From the NCBI GenBank assembly GCA_020080175.1, contig JAGHQL010000055.1, positions 1 through 64,000 of the forward strand: 64,000 nt of DNA. Direction: 5' to 3'. The translations under genes and the position numbers were made by a program. This DNA comes from Glutinoglossum americanum (Eukaryota; Ascomycota; Geoglossomycetes; Geoglossales; Geoglossaceae). The notes beneath the pieces are model-generated. The model was not told the origin of the DNA, made no database searches, and saw only the letters and a list, made by a program, of their open reading frames with translations. Positions 35,696-48,399 of this stretch are shown piece after piece; position 1 is the stretch's first letter, and every line of letters starts with the position of its first letter.

Positions 35696-38276
35696 ATGCC
35701 CTTCTTCAAAGAATTGCGCCGACGGTCGAGAGCAAGTTTTCGGACTGATAAGTCCTCGACTACCTCCACCAATGACACCGTACCGACCACCAGGTCAACG
35801 TCAACTTTGAATTCCGTCCTGGAATCAGCAACCTCTCCGCCAAGTCTCCAACACAGCACTTCGTTGCCGCGGATTCAAACTCCAAATAGCACCTCGCCAG
35901 TGCCCTCGCGAGGGTCGCCTTCGTATTCGCAAAACAGAAATAGCGTATTGGTACGTGCATTGCATTGTTCACACCCCTGGATTTTCGACTGAGAGGATTT
36001 CGTCAGAGGGCCAGACTTTACGGATCTTCCGGCAAGTTCAGCCGTGTGCTAACGATATAAAGCATCAGCTACCACCCCTTTCAAGTCCCGTCAGAGTCAC
36101 CCCGTCAACCTCCCCATATGCCCCGCGAATCATATCTGTCTCTGAAAATTCATGGGTATGACCCCTCGGCCTTGTGGCGGCTATTGTGGATGCTGACACG
36201 ACACAGGTTCACCAGAAAATATTATTGGTATATGGCCAAATTGGCGATCTAGCACAGCACCGACTGGACGGGAATTTGACCATTTCCCACCATCAAGATG
36301 GCTTTCCCCAAACGAGCTGGCCTGTCTATGAGTCACGTTTCAAGGTTCTGGTCCACCTCACCCCTGGGCCAAATCGATTGAGGTTCGACTTCATATCACA
36401 AAAGCTTCCCCCTAACACAACATCGAACCCTGCTCACTCATCATGGCTTACGATAAATATGGTTCCTCTTACTTCCTCCCCTCCACTTCATCTAGCCGTC
36501 GTACTCGCGAAGGACTCCCCAGGTACCTTTGACGCGGTGCCTGAGCGGATCCAGAGGGAAGGAAACGGATTGGAAATCGCCATTCGAAAATTTCGGATGG
36601 CCGCATATCTCTGGCAAGCATTTACGGGAGAGCAAATGTATCGGAATAGGCTTGGACGGCGGTGTTTCCGATTTGAAGAGGAGTGGCAAGAAGGGACACT
36701 CTCTTACCTTGACCGCGAGAATGGGCAAATGCGGAATGAGGCGAAGATTCATGTTATTCGGGCCGACAAGACATTACATGAAATGAGAGATATTGGCCTA
36801 GCACAGCAGCACGATTCGGCCAAGCAAAGTGATGGATTGTTCAACATTGCAATGCATGCAGTAGAAAACTATTTCAAGGCCATGCCAAGCCAAAAACAGT
36901 ATGTATCGGTCTTATTAGTAGATTCGCATTGGGACAAGCAAACTGGAACTATTACCGGACATGCAGCGTTTGGTGGCGGAGCTGGAGATATCCAACTTGC
37001 CATTTTTGGCTCTCACGCACTCCAGAGTTACCCCTCTAGTATCGAGGAGGTTGTCCCGGCGTTTTCAGATTGCACGCGAACAGACACTAATTATGTTGCT
37101 AACGACCGAAACAACTCCGGTAGTAGCTGGGAAGCTGCTATCATGGGTATTGGTGCTCACCTTCGTGAAACAGGGCATCTTTTTAGCTGCCCTGATGGAG
37201 AACGCGGGGCAATGCTTCCTGACTACTTTCGACTGAATCGGACTTTTGTCTGCAAAGAACCTTATTCAACCCGGACAAAACTACCAGGTCTTCGGCTGTG
37301 CCTACCGAAAGATGAATGCGGTTGGCATCGACTAGCTTGTCTTCGATTCCGATACCATCCTTGTTTTCGACTGCCTACAGACCATCCGCCAATCCTCGAT
37401 GGCAGCGTGCAAGTTTGGCCTGTTGGAAACGGTAGTGCCATGGTAACCGCTCCTTCTGGGTTGGCGTGGATCGAACTCCACGTCGCCGATGAGGGATACG
37501 AGGCTCACATCGAGTATGGGAATGGTAATGGCTCTGGAAGTCAACAGAAGGAGGTGCTACTCACTGAATCTGATCTCCGCGGCCGCCTACCTGACGAACT
37601 GCGCGACAAATGTCTAAAGCTGCATATCTACTCCGCTGGTCAGGGTTCACGCGCCGTGGAAGATTTCAGCCAGCTTGTGTCTAAGGCTTCCATGCTAAAA
37701 CTGGCAAACGGCCAGCTAGCTTTCAGGAGTAGTCAGGTCGGGCCTCCTAAGTTAGGAGACAGCGAGCGTCAAGAGGTAATTCTAGACAGCACTTTGCAAC
37801 AAACGAAGCTCCTTGTACAGATCAAAGTTTTCCATGGCCTTGCGCTGGAGGGCATCGAGTTTGTCTATGAAGACTTTACGAGCCAGCTATTCGGCAAGAA
37901 AGGAGGAATACCTGGCGGAAGCGAATTCAACCTTGGTGAATTGATTAGAGAACTACTCATTTGGAAGGGAGTTTTACTGACCGACAGTATGCCTATATAG
38001 ATACGAGAAGGGGAGAGGTTCTAATGGGCTTCTACATCCGAGCCGGCCAGCGGATTGAGGGGATTGAGATTTTGACAAGTCTGGGTCGTAGATCAGGTGT
38101 GTTCGGAAACCCAGGAGGAGGTTCCGGGTAAGTCTAGCAATGAGAATTGCCATGAAATGGTATGCTGATCGACCTTAAGGCATATGTTGATCCCGCCCCG
38201 GGGCTACAGCATTGCAGGCGTTTCGGGCTCTTGTGGAGCATGGGTTGATAGGTTTTCACTTCTAATTACTAGATGA
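35696..38276 (+). CDS. PF12044 putative metallopeptidase with C-terminal jacalin-like lectin domain; active-site His replaced
   Basis: Seen: exon 1 MPFFKELRRRSRASFRTDKS (start 35696). After an exon ending RIISVSENSW, the long exon opens VHQKILLVYGQIGDLAQHRL. Conserved blocks: LTPGPNRLRFDF, FRMAAYLWQAFTGEQMYRN, YVSVLLVDSHWD, GAHLRETGHLFSCPDGERGA, MLPDYFRLNRTF, EPYSTRTK. An intron (about 37937-38000, GTGAAT...ATATAG) restores GGSEFNLDTRRGEVLMGFYI, RAGQRIEGIEILTSLGRRS and, after another intron, GHMLIPPRGYSIAGVSGSCG, a jacalin-like fold; stop at 38276. Known: relatives such as yeast YIL108W carry HEVGH (HExxH) followed by CPHQ. Here the first zinc His is Arg (CGT) and CPHQ reads CPDG. Inference: probably catalytically dead or zinc-poor while the scaffold and lectin domain remain. 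Confidence 0.85.
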
Positions 38277-39728
38277 ATACAAGGGGTGAACCGTATGAGT
38301 TAGCCACATGAGCGAAATACCCTTCTACCGGACCAGCAATGATAGAAACGACATAGGCGTTGAGGGTGTTTTGCAACCCATCTCAAACATAGTTTTGTGG
38401 TGGAGGGCGAGCATATTCTTTCGGGAGACCGCCGACCGAGCAACGACCTAATGCCGGGAAATTGTTGATGGGGGTTTTGTTGGTAATTGCTCGGGAGGCT
38501 GTGACACCTGCACGGTGAGGCTTATCTATCTAATGCATAGTAGTAAACGAATATTTCAGACTTTCAATTAGGCAAGGGTGATGGAGAATTTGAGTATGCT
38601 ATTGGGTGGCATTCGCGATTCCTTGGCAGCGGCGTGCCAAGCCACGATTGCTTGCATCCACAGGCTGGTCCACGTGCGCCATTGGCTACAACGGCACGCT
38701 GGTCTTTAGCTTTCCCCGGAAAAAATAGCTATAGCATCACCATGACTTCATTATTTTGGTACCACACAGCGATCGTGTGGCTTAGCTGTTGCAATTCTAA
38801 AACGAGGGTCCCTTTATCAGGGGACGCCGGGCGAAGTCGAAGCCGATCGCCAGCGTTTCGAGAGCGATGCCCACGTAACCTGGTGGCGTATCCATCCAGG
38901 CTGAAAATTGTGATTCAGAAGGGTAAACCGCAGTAAGTTAAGTGCATGTGCCCATTTCCAAACCCTCCCTATCCCCATGCAACACATCCCAGAGAGCCGG
39001 ATTCGGTCTGATCCCCTCGGGTAAGACGTTCCGGGGGTATGTAGCGAGAAAAAGGAAATTTTTTCAAAAAAAAAGGCCAAGAGAAAGGGGAGCAAACATG
39101 ATGCTGCGCGGCAGAAAATAAAGGTAGGCATTTTTATACTTTCGCACGCTAAAAGCCCGCGCTGCTCGGCGAAGCGAATCCGAAACTCGACGCATGCGCG
39201 AACTCTAATAGCAAGCTAGCTTAGCCGCACGACGAACAGTGCGCAGCTGGGGCTTACCACCCATGCCGCAGAGATGAAAAAGGAGCTGCAAGCGTTGTGG
39301 GAAACGGGACGGATGACCCACGGCTGGGAATTGATAAGAGTAAAACAGACGCCCGGAAGGAGAGTTGTGATCGATGTGGTGTCTAGCATAGTTGATAACC
39401 GACTCGGGCCTTCTGGTTGGCCACGTCTCTCCCATCCACCTCTGCACTCGAGCCGACTCCCCAGAGACACTCGACGAAACCCGACCAATCCCCGTCCCGC
39501 ACCGCGGCGATCAGTTTCCGTAATGGTTTAATAATCACCAGAGCCCATCGGTTTTATTGGCGACCGCCTCTGACTAACCCCAGACATACAGCAAAGGCAC
39601 TGCGGAGAAAGAGAGAGTTCTGGCGGTGTGTGTATGTGAGGTCCTCAGCTGAAAGAGCGGCCGTCGTTAGCCTGCGCTCCAGAGTTTTGAGAGGGTAATA
39701 CGACAGCGTAGCGGTAATGCGTGCGTGT

Positions 39729-39761
<33 letters not shown>

Positions 39762-41040
39762 TGTACGTACGAGAGGCTCAAACGGTCCCGCCCTACCGGC
39801 CCATCACGTATGTCCTGCCGGCTGATTTGCAGGTCGTGTGCAGGGAAATGTTCACATTAAAAAAAATGAAATAAAATAGTTGCTTCCCCGCACCGTAGCT
39901 CTTCGAGGGAGTTTCCCGGCCGATCTTCCCTTTTACGTTTTGCCCTGGGGTTCAAGCCACACGTGAGACACGATCGACGCTCCCACCCATGACATCATCA
40001 TCTAAGAAACCGAAACAGTATATTTTCTTTTTTTATTCCCGGCATGCGCGTCCTTGTGCGCCAGTCGTTTTCGTTACTTCCTCGGGGAGGCCTAGGGTAT
40101 GATAGGGTGGGATTTAGAGATCACCACCGAGGATAACCATGGGAAAAATAACTTCTGCATGCGAGGTATTGTCTGGGGTTGGAGTTCGGAAACGACTACG
40201 TCAGAGAGCGAGGACCGGGGGGGGTCGGCTTTGAATCTGATTGTTGTTTCCCGTATGATGCAAGGAACGGAGGTATGAGGATGGGCGGTGCATGGCCGAC
40301 ATAGTTTCTTACCCCCCAATGATGCCATCTTTTCGGCGGTAAGGTTGCACCAGGCCACCCGAAGAGAAACTTCCGACCCTAAAGCGGCGGTAGATTTACA
40401 TTCTTGTTGCGGCAAGATGTATTGTGGCTGGTGTATACACGAGGGGGAAGTGGTACTGATGTAAAGGAGAGAAAGTGAAACCCGAATCAGGTGACCGTGA
40501 AATGGATAACTCTCGTGTATATAAACGCTGTCCAGGAATACCGTTTACTTTCCCGAGTCAGACGCCATGGATGATGCAAAGAGATGAAGGAAAATAACGG
40601 GGAAAAAAACCGAATCTGCCCGCCCAAAGAAGCAACAAGTATGTATACCGAATTACGCCCCATCATTAACACCTTTGAAGCGGGTGTTAATCCCAATCGT
40701 TATCGTTTGATCAGGGTGCGGTGTGGCACGGCATGATCATTCATCCGCATTAATATGTGTACTCAGCCGTAAGGCAAAGCGCCTGTTTGACTAGAAAGGG
40801 GGATAGACGGTAACTAGAAGAGTTTCGCGCCGAGGAAAGCTCGAGGCATTGTAAACCCGTGGATATCTTTTGCATTAGGACATAATGGCGTATTCGTTTT
40901 GACAGCGTTAGGGACTGGTCCCGCCAGTCAGAAAAGGAGGGCCCCGAAAGGGGGCAGCCAGACAAATCCTCACGAGCATGGGGAACATTGAGAAGCGCAA
41001 CCGCCGTACAAAACGAGAAAATAAACGAGGCGTGAAAGCA
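38277..41040. other. 2.76 kb convergent spacer without recognised gene
   Basis: Lies between the 3' ends of the metallopeptidase-like and Grainyhead genes. It holds a (TG)n run at about 39729-39755 and small ORFs with no family likeness. Unusually long for a spacer between two 3' ends; an untranslated region or non-coding RNA is possible. Confidence 0.5.
39729..39755. repeat. (TG)n microsatellite
   Basis: About thirteen TG units read directly from the sequence. Confidence 0.9.
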
Positions 41041-43812
41041 TTAAAACAGTAGTTTGATCTCAAATCTTGGAGAATTGATACCATCCGTAGCTCTAGCGGA
41101 TCCGATATCGTTGTCATCTTCGCCGGGGCCGATATGCCATTCGCGTTTGACGGGCTGAGCATCCGGCTTGGTTTCGGCAATTTCGATTCTCATGTCCTGC
41201 CCCTCCGGTATTTCCCGGACGACGTCGTTGTCGACGACGATGCTCAAACCTCTCGAATTGACGTAGGTTGTCCGCAGAACACTTGTTGGATCGATGCCAA
41301 ACTTAGCTGCGATGTTGACGGTCAAATCCCGCACCGTCCGTTCCATGAGGTAGACTGCCCTGTAGTATTCAACCTTCGATGGCCTTTCAGACTTCGCAGG
41401 AATGATGTATACGCAAGCAACTTTGATCATGTTAGCGTCGTTTCGCCGCTTTGTGAGGAGAAACGACTTACTTGGCTTCGTTGGACGCTCGCTAGGCGCT
41501 CTGTAGGATGAATCGACGCCCAGGGCCTCGATCCAGACTGAGAGATCGCCGGTAGAGCTGCTCGTGGACTTAGGAACCCTCACAGGCTGGTCCGGAGGGC
41601 TTGCCAAGTGCTGAGGGTTTGGCGATTGGCGCAGATCGGCGGTCGATAGTGGCTGGAAGTTGCTCCAATCATTTAGCCCTTGGCCAAGCTGATTGCTGCC
41701 TCCCAGCGCGAACCCAACGCCGGTAATCCCTTGTGACTGGAGAGAGGTAGAACTAGGGGAGGGTGAGATAAGAGAAGGGGTTCCAGTGGTGTTCGATGCC
41801 GCGACACTCTGTCGCCGGTTCCAAACAATGTCTTTTCGCTCGTGGCTCGTGGGGTCTCGCGACTGGTCGAGGAGGCGGACGGGATGCAAATCAGGGTCAT
41901 CTGGTTCGGACCCCCGAAGATAGAGGACGCTCACGGTTTGAGTGCTTGTAAACATATCTTGTATGATCGCGAGCTTTAATTGAAGATCCTCTTCGGCCGG
42001 GAGCCTACCGCCACCCGAAGAACTTGCCGATGACATGGACCACGTCCTCTTGTGCTTGGGGACTTTTCCAGTCTTAGAACTTGCCGTCCCCTTGGACCCT
42101 CCCGAATTCTGTCGCTTCTTTCTACCGAAATCTCTTATGCCTGTATCAACTTGAGAGATTTGCTGCTTAAGCTTGTCAATTGTTTTCCGGACATGTACAA
42201 TATCATTTGAAAGTTTCCGTTCCGCGCCATGGTCTCTGAACAGCTTGACTTTGCAGTAGCATATTTCTGGTGAGGATGGAAGGTGAGAGTCTGATCTGAT
42301 TACCTCGGTCTTGGCACATAACCGGACTGGTATACCCTTGACACCCTTGGAGTGACTGAAGTCAGTTGAGAGAAAGTTAAAGCGAACAGCAACGGAGCAG
42401 TCTGCTGGTCGGTTGGGTCCTGGGCTCCAAATGACGGAAAACCCATCGAGCGAAGCGGTTTCGATCTCAGCTCGCGTATGTTTCCTATCGTCCTCACTAG
42501 GCTGGCTTGTGTCGACATATTCGACCGCTTGTAATTTGCCTCCACGCTGTCGTGCCTCAGTTGTCCCCCGGCCCTCCTTCCAAAGTTGCCAACATGCGCC
42601 CGGACGCTGCCTTTGTTGTTCATCTTCGAAGGAGATGCGAACAAAGGTGCGATATCTGAGAGGCAATCCATCTGGAATAGGGGAGGCGGTATCGATGATG
42701 GTCAAAGAATATGCTTGCCCTTTATTCAGATAAGTCACTGGGATTTCATCTGCATGTTTGACCATTGCCGTTGGGGCATGGAGAGTAGCGTGGAATCGGA
42801 AACTGTACGAGTACAGAGTAAGCTATCGAGATCAAAAACCCTGGCTTTCCGGGAGACAATCCGCGAAGAATGAATCACAGCTTAAGGAGGCTTACTTTTC
42901 CATGCGGTTTGGAGGTAGAGTAGCTCCACACGCGTCGAAATGTCTCGGGTGAAAAGACATGATAGGAGAATCTTCCTGCATATCGGTGTCCATGCCAATG
43001 TTCCGAATAGGGGGCACATCCGCTGAAGCATCTATGGGTTCAAACCCGGAAGGTTGTTCAGTGAATTGATCGGGAGCGAAGGTGTTTTGGGCAAAGGGAT
43101 CGAAGTTATGAAATTGCTGAGACTGTATAGTCTGCTGAGTGAAGCCGTGTAGACCCGGCGCAGTCGTGGCTGGAAGGGACAAAGGAGTTCCAACGCCGAT
43201 TCCCATATTCGGGGTGTGCAGGTCTCCGGCTTGACTGTGATAGAGCGCGTTGGCACCTCCAGAAGGGGGTGTATAGTATCCTGGTGGCTGGTTTGCAAAC
43301 GCGGTAAACGCTAGGGAGTTAGGGTCGAGTAGAGAAGGTGTAAACCTCCAGGACTCATGCGGCACTCTCGGCGTAGGATCGTGATCTTTGATATCTCCAT
43401 GATCTTGTCCAAGACTTCTGCTAAATTCCGGTGAGCAAACTCCGACCTGGTAATTCTGACAAGAGTCATATGTGTTGCAATAGTCGCTTGCAGGTATCAT
43501 GCAGGCTACCGCAACACAGCGCAAGGGGAACTGTGTATTCGATAAAACACACGCACCTGCGTTCATTGAGAGGTGAGTCGGGAAGGGCTTCACCAAGGGA
43601 GGATGCGCTGTTCGATTCTGATGTGCTAGTTGAACATGGAACTACGTTAGGGAAGCTCTGTCGAAACCTCTCGTAGAGGTCGTCGCCAGGCTTCTGCGAG
43701 TTTGTGCTGTTATAGTACCTGTGGTTAGCGTTCTCTGCCTTTATATATGTCTTACAGGGATACGCAGAAGTTAGATGCGCGTTATGCTAAGGTCATACCG
43801 GCTGCGAAACAT
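41041..43812 (-). CDS. grhl: Grainyhead/CP2-family transcription factor
   Basis: Role (known): sequence-specific factor; the Neurospora homologue controls cell-wall remodelling and conidial separation. Seen: start MFRSR at 43812; a 70-80 bp intron joins it in phase to YYNSTNSQKPGDDLYERFRQ (AGC CG|G TAC). Further N-terminal exons are Pro/Ser/Gln-rich and end PRHFDACGATLPPNRMEK. The CP2 DNA-binding domain begins FRFHATLHAPTAMVKHADEI, continues YLNKGQAYSLTI, RTFVRISFEDEQQRQRPG, CWQLWKEGR and FNFLSTDFSHSKGVKGIPVR, and closes CYCKVKLFRDHGAERKLSND. The STDFSxxKGVKG and CxxKxFxxxGAERK blocks are diagnostic. A Ser-rich linker follows. The C-terminal part (YYRAVYLMERTVRDLTVNIA, then AAKFGIDPTSVLRTTYVNSR) resembles the ubiquitin-like dimerisation region of GRHL proteins. 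About 820 aa. Divergent from the OSH gene. Confidence 0.88.
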
Positions 43813-45529
43813 TTAAGAGGAGCTCCGGAGGTGAACAAAGGTACGAAGAGCGCACATCCGCTTGGGAGGGGAAGGTCCTATTGTAAAGAAGAGTGAACGT
43901 TACGCTCAAGTCATGAACCAATAAGTAATAACGAGCGAAAGCAGTGAAGGGCTATGGGATTTGGGGGTGACGGCGATAAGTCGATGTAGAAAGGACGGAG
44001 GAGAGGAGCGTGCCTTATGTCCACCCCTAGAAATAATAAGAGAACGGCGTGTGGAGCAATAGAACATTGCGACAGATAAAACAAGGGCGGCAGTGTATTG
44101 GATGCTGGACAGCATCAGCGGCGTGAAGAGTTGCTTCAAGCAGCGAGCGATTACATGCAAAGCCACAGTTACGCTGGGAAACGCTGTGGCAAGAACACCC
44201 AAGAACCATTCACGAGGCACATGCATACACCATCAACAAAGACAACAACTTCCAAAGATGGCCAGAGATGGACTAATGCATATCCAACAGGCATCATTAC
44301 CATGTCTCATTACTTAGAGGTGTATGGTGATTACTATACACAAATATCACAATTCCATCAGAAAAACATCGAAATTTTTTAGGGTAAGCGCAGCGCAGCT
44401 CAGGCGGTGCACCTGACGATCCTCAGCATTACGATGGGTTGAAGAGAGATTCGGCGATGGCCAATGAAGCAAGAAAAAACATACGGAATCCAACTACTCT
44501 CCTTACCAAGCCAGCTATCCCCAATCCCCAATCCCCAATCATATCCTCAATTCAGTGATTACTCGGCGGTCCCTGCTCTTCCAGTAGCCCTCCACATCGC
44601 TTCCCCACAACCCACTCGGAGATTGATCAAACAATCAAATGTCGCTTGCACCCCAGAAATGAGCCCGCAAAAGAAAAGATTTTTTTCTGGCAGGAGGCTG
44701 GAATGCATGTGGAGAAAGCTCTGCTTCTCCGTGTGAGCTTGTGGCGATGATCTAGTCGCCCCACCTGTTGATCACCTCGAGCGATACGTTGTGGATACAA
44801 AACGGGACGCGTCATTTACCATTTATTGACTTATTGACTTATATGCACTATGTTTGGGACGCATACACTGGTGTCGCCACGCTCTACCTCGGATCTAACA
44901 AGGTTGGATCAAAATCAAAGTTAAATTTCTTTGCCAACTCTCCAACCCTAGGCTCTTCCGAGTCGCCACTCGCCCGGAATATCTCAAGGTGTGGCGGCGA
45001 TTCCGAACCTGACGTGGCGGTGAGTTTTCGTGGCTGACAGCGAAGGTCTAACGACGAGGAGTATCAGAAGATATTACCACGTTAGATGATACGGTTCTAA
45101 GGCGTTAGGGTGTGGTTTCACTCGTAGTTCTTCAGGGTCCTATTCGTAAATACCAAATACCTCTCTTCCAGCTCATGTATGCAGATTCCACCCCAGGTAT
45201 GGGTCCATCGGCGTTGCGATCGATACAATATCGAATATCTATCGCGAATTCTTGTTCAAATTGTTAATCATGTAACGTGTGTACTGCATCCACCGGGTAA
45301 CGGGCCGAGGCCACCACTCCAGCCTGCCTGATGAGTAGCAGAGATAAAAGCGAAGTGCGAGTATTTGGTGTTAGCTGTGGATAATGCACGAAGTAATACT
45401 CATCATTCGACCAATGGTTTGCTTCCATTAGAGACTAGTGTCTCGTCGTCTCAATATGGAAGCTCGCTTCACATACAGTTTCACATAGCACTGTCTCAAG
45501 AGCGAACCTACAATCATATTTGGAGTTAT
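43813..45529. promoter_or_regulatory. 1.7 kb divergent spacer GRHL / OSH
   Basis: Holds both promoters; long upstream regions are common for fungal regulators. A CCCCAAT unit repeats three times near 44518-44540 and TTATTGAC twice near 44824-44840. No ORF is recognised. Confidence 0.45.
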
Positions 45530-47385
45530 GCATGCTTCATCTTCTGGCTCATCAGCAAATGACACTTCGCCAACTCCTTCAGCAGCTGGCTCTGCTGCGT
45601 CATTAGATCCATCAGCGATGAGCGCGGGAGCTACAATGCCCACAGACGATAGCTCTAAACTTAAAACTTTCTTGGGAATCCTGAAAAAGTAAGGCTATGG
45701 AGGTGATTCCTTTCGATCCTCCGGTCCACTGTCGGGAATTACGCGCTGACACCCTTCCTCGTTGGTGATTTGGAATCGAAACGTTTCGTCTTGAAAATAC
45801 CGCTAATGCATACCTACTTTGCAGGTTCGTTGGCGTCTCAGATATCGCTACAGTTCGGTTTTCTCTGCCAGCACAGCTTCTCGAACCGCAGCCTAACTTG
45901 GGTACGTTTCCGCCATATCGACTCAGCCAGCTTGTTGTATCGCGAAAAGACCCCGCTAGTGGGGGAACATTTTTAGGTCTAACATGGTAAGACAGAGTAC
46001 TGGAACTACCTTGATCGGCCGGAGACGTTCGTTAGGTGAGATTATACTGGATTCGGCACGCCTTTACTCATTGCTGATAAGGCGGTTGTAGTATTGGGGA
46101 CTCGGAGGATCCGCTTGAGCGAATGCTTGCCGTTTTACGATTTTGGTTTACCAAGGATCTGGTAGGAACTTGTTGCGTCTTACGCTCTCTATAGTATTTA
46201 CTGACGGGAATTTAGAAATATGTCAAAGGCAAGCCTTGTAAACCGTACAACTCAGTACTAGGCGAATTCTTCCGAGTGAGTATAAACCAAAGTCAGAATA
46301 CGTATCCGCAATGGTATTGGTGCTGAGTGGAGTGCTACACTAGTGTAATTGGGAAGTAGAAGATAATCTCCTGCCAGCCCTCAGTCCCTCTCCAGGAGAA
46401 GCAACAAATACGGTCAATAAAGAACCTCTCAAACCGGTTAAGGTATCGTATCTTACTGAGCAGACCTCACACCATCCACCAGTATCAGCATTCTACGTCG
46501 ACTGCCCAGAGAAAGGCATATCAGCCCGCGGTTTCGACCAAATCAGTGCAAAATTTACCGGTACAAGTATCAGGGTAACCCCTGGTGCCCATAATCTAGG
46601 CATTTTCATAACATTACACAACCGAGAGAATGAGCAATATCAGCTCACTCACCCAGCGGCGTATCTTGGTGGCCTCCTTCGAGGTATTACTAGAGTTGAC
46701 TATTTTGATTTGAACTAGATTTGCTGATAACAATCTAGGGGCTCTTAGCGTTACAGTTTCAGATGTGTGCTACATTACTTGTCCAAAAACAAAAATAAAA
46801 GTCATCCTACACTACCTGGAGGAAGGTTGGCTCGGAAAGACTCTACATAGAGTCGACGGGGTCGTATTCAAGTACGATCCTGAAAACGACACCAAATCTA
46901 AAATCAAGGACGTTCCAGAAGCCGACATCTTGGCAAGAATTGAGGGTTCCTGGGTAGATAAGATATTCGTCACTCTACCTGGGTCAACTGTACGTACTTT
47001 CTTTTTATGTGACGCCAATCTGTACTGATAGTGAAATCAGGACAAAATCCTCCTGGTCGACCTTAACCCGCTTCTTCCAGTGTCTAAAATTGTCCCTTTA
47101 GATGAGGATCAGCTCCCAAATGAGAGCCGGAAATTTTGGGCTGAAGTCACTCGCGCAATCCATGCTCGCGATTTCGGCAAAGCAACGCAGTTAAAGCACG
47201 AGATAGAGGAGAGACAGCGACAAAAGGCTGCTGCTTGGAGCTCAAGGAATGAAGAGTGGAAACCTAGATTTTTTGTTGGCACAGTCACACCGGTAGGTCG
47301 TCCTTCATTGACGAAGGATGGAGAAGAGGCACTTAGGGGCCTACATGAAGGGAGATATAAGCTCCAACCGTCTGTTGATGTTTGA
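45530..47385 (+). CDS. Short oxysterol-binding-protein homologue (Osh6/7-like ORP)
   Basis: Role (known): ORD-only ORPs exchange lipids at contact sites; the Osh6/7 type moves phosphatidylserine against PI4P. Seen: start MHASSSGSSANDTSPTPSAA, then KLKTFLGILKK joined across 45689-45824 to FVGVSDIATVRFSLPAQLLE. Further exons: YWNYLDRPETFV, SIGDSEDPLERMLAVLRFWF, KYVKGKPCKPYNSVLGEFFR (lid and PI4P region), CNWEVEDNLLPALS, then EQTSHHPPVSAFYVDCPEKG (ORP fingerprint, both His present), GFDQISAKFTGTSIRVTPGA, ALSVTVSDVCYITCPKTKIK and LLVDLNPLLPVSKIVP, ending KLQPSVDV at 47385. No PH domain, ankyrin repeats or FFAT motif was seen. About 480 aa. Subtype within the Osh family is inference from similarity by memory. 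Confidence 0.87.
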
Positions 47386-48399
47386 TGACGCTTGCTTTGT
47401 TCGTCGGTCAGAATTACATATTATGCATGGTAATCAACCCCCGCCGGTGCTTGCTCCTTGCACTTGTGGCGTTTCAGTCTGGATCTGTTTGGTCTTTTTA
47501 CATGCTTCTTTGCCGATCGTTTTGATTAGACATATCATGCCAACCGGGGGCACTGGGGGCCATCAATAGATAGATGTCCAGGCGAAAGCAGTTGGTAAAG
47601 ACAGGCGATGGAGAGAGCATAAACCACTCTCTGCCAAACGATTTAGCCAGGCGTTTGTGAGGATTTTGTGTTAAGGGAGTCAATTGTCAGGTTGGAATTG
47701 TGAGAATCGCAGCCCAACCCAGTGTAGCTAGCCATAGTTACCCTCACGAGAGCGGCTCATCAGAAGTGAATATACAGTACCATTGATATGGTTTGCAGGC
47801 TTCTAAAGACTCCTCGAGTCGTAATAGAAGATGATATGGCTGTTCATGTGGCACGAAGGTTCTGCGAAATATACGGTTCAGTCGAACCCCATCTAACGTT
47901 TTAAGAAAACGGCATGCATGAATGTTGGGTCCACAGTTCTGTGTATGATATCAAAAGAGAGGTCGGGTTTTGCAGGACAGAGGGTATCAGTATTGAGTAT
48001 GGATGCAGTACCGCTGGTGCGAGTAATAATAGCTATTCAGTCTGCCTTTCGGGACTTCAGCCTGCCCGGAGCCATTGGTATAAAGTATATCCTTCTGATG
48101 AACGGCGAGGAGAGCTGCCAATCACCGCACCACTATTCCCCTCTATCCAATCTCTGGCTCCCCGTGCCCCAAAAATACGGATAGAAAACGCATGTACGCC
48201 ATACAAAGAGGCTCTGCCTCTAGTAATACCCATGGAATGAGGTAGACACGCTTCTAATATTGATTCGAGTGATCAGCTTGAGGGCGGGAGATGACGACCA
48301 CAAACGCCACCACGATCACAAAAGCACACTATTCGAGCATGTACATCAAGCATGCATAACGAGTAGGCAATCGCACCCTCCGTAATGATCAATGCAGCA
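47386..48399. other. Convergent spacer OSH / conserved unknown
   Basis: About 1 kb between two 3' ends; short ORFs only. Confidence 0.4.

Noticed and set aside
36174-38000. Ending the metallopeptidase-like protein at the stop near 38000
   Set aside because: That stop lies inside an intron (GTGAAT...ATATAG); splicing restores NLDTRRGEVLMGFY and the lectin domain.
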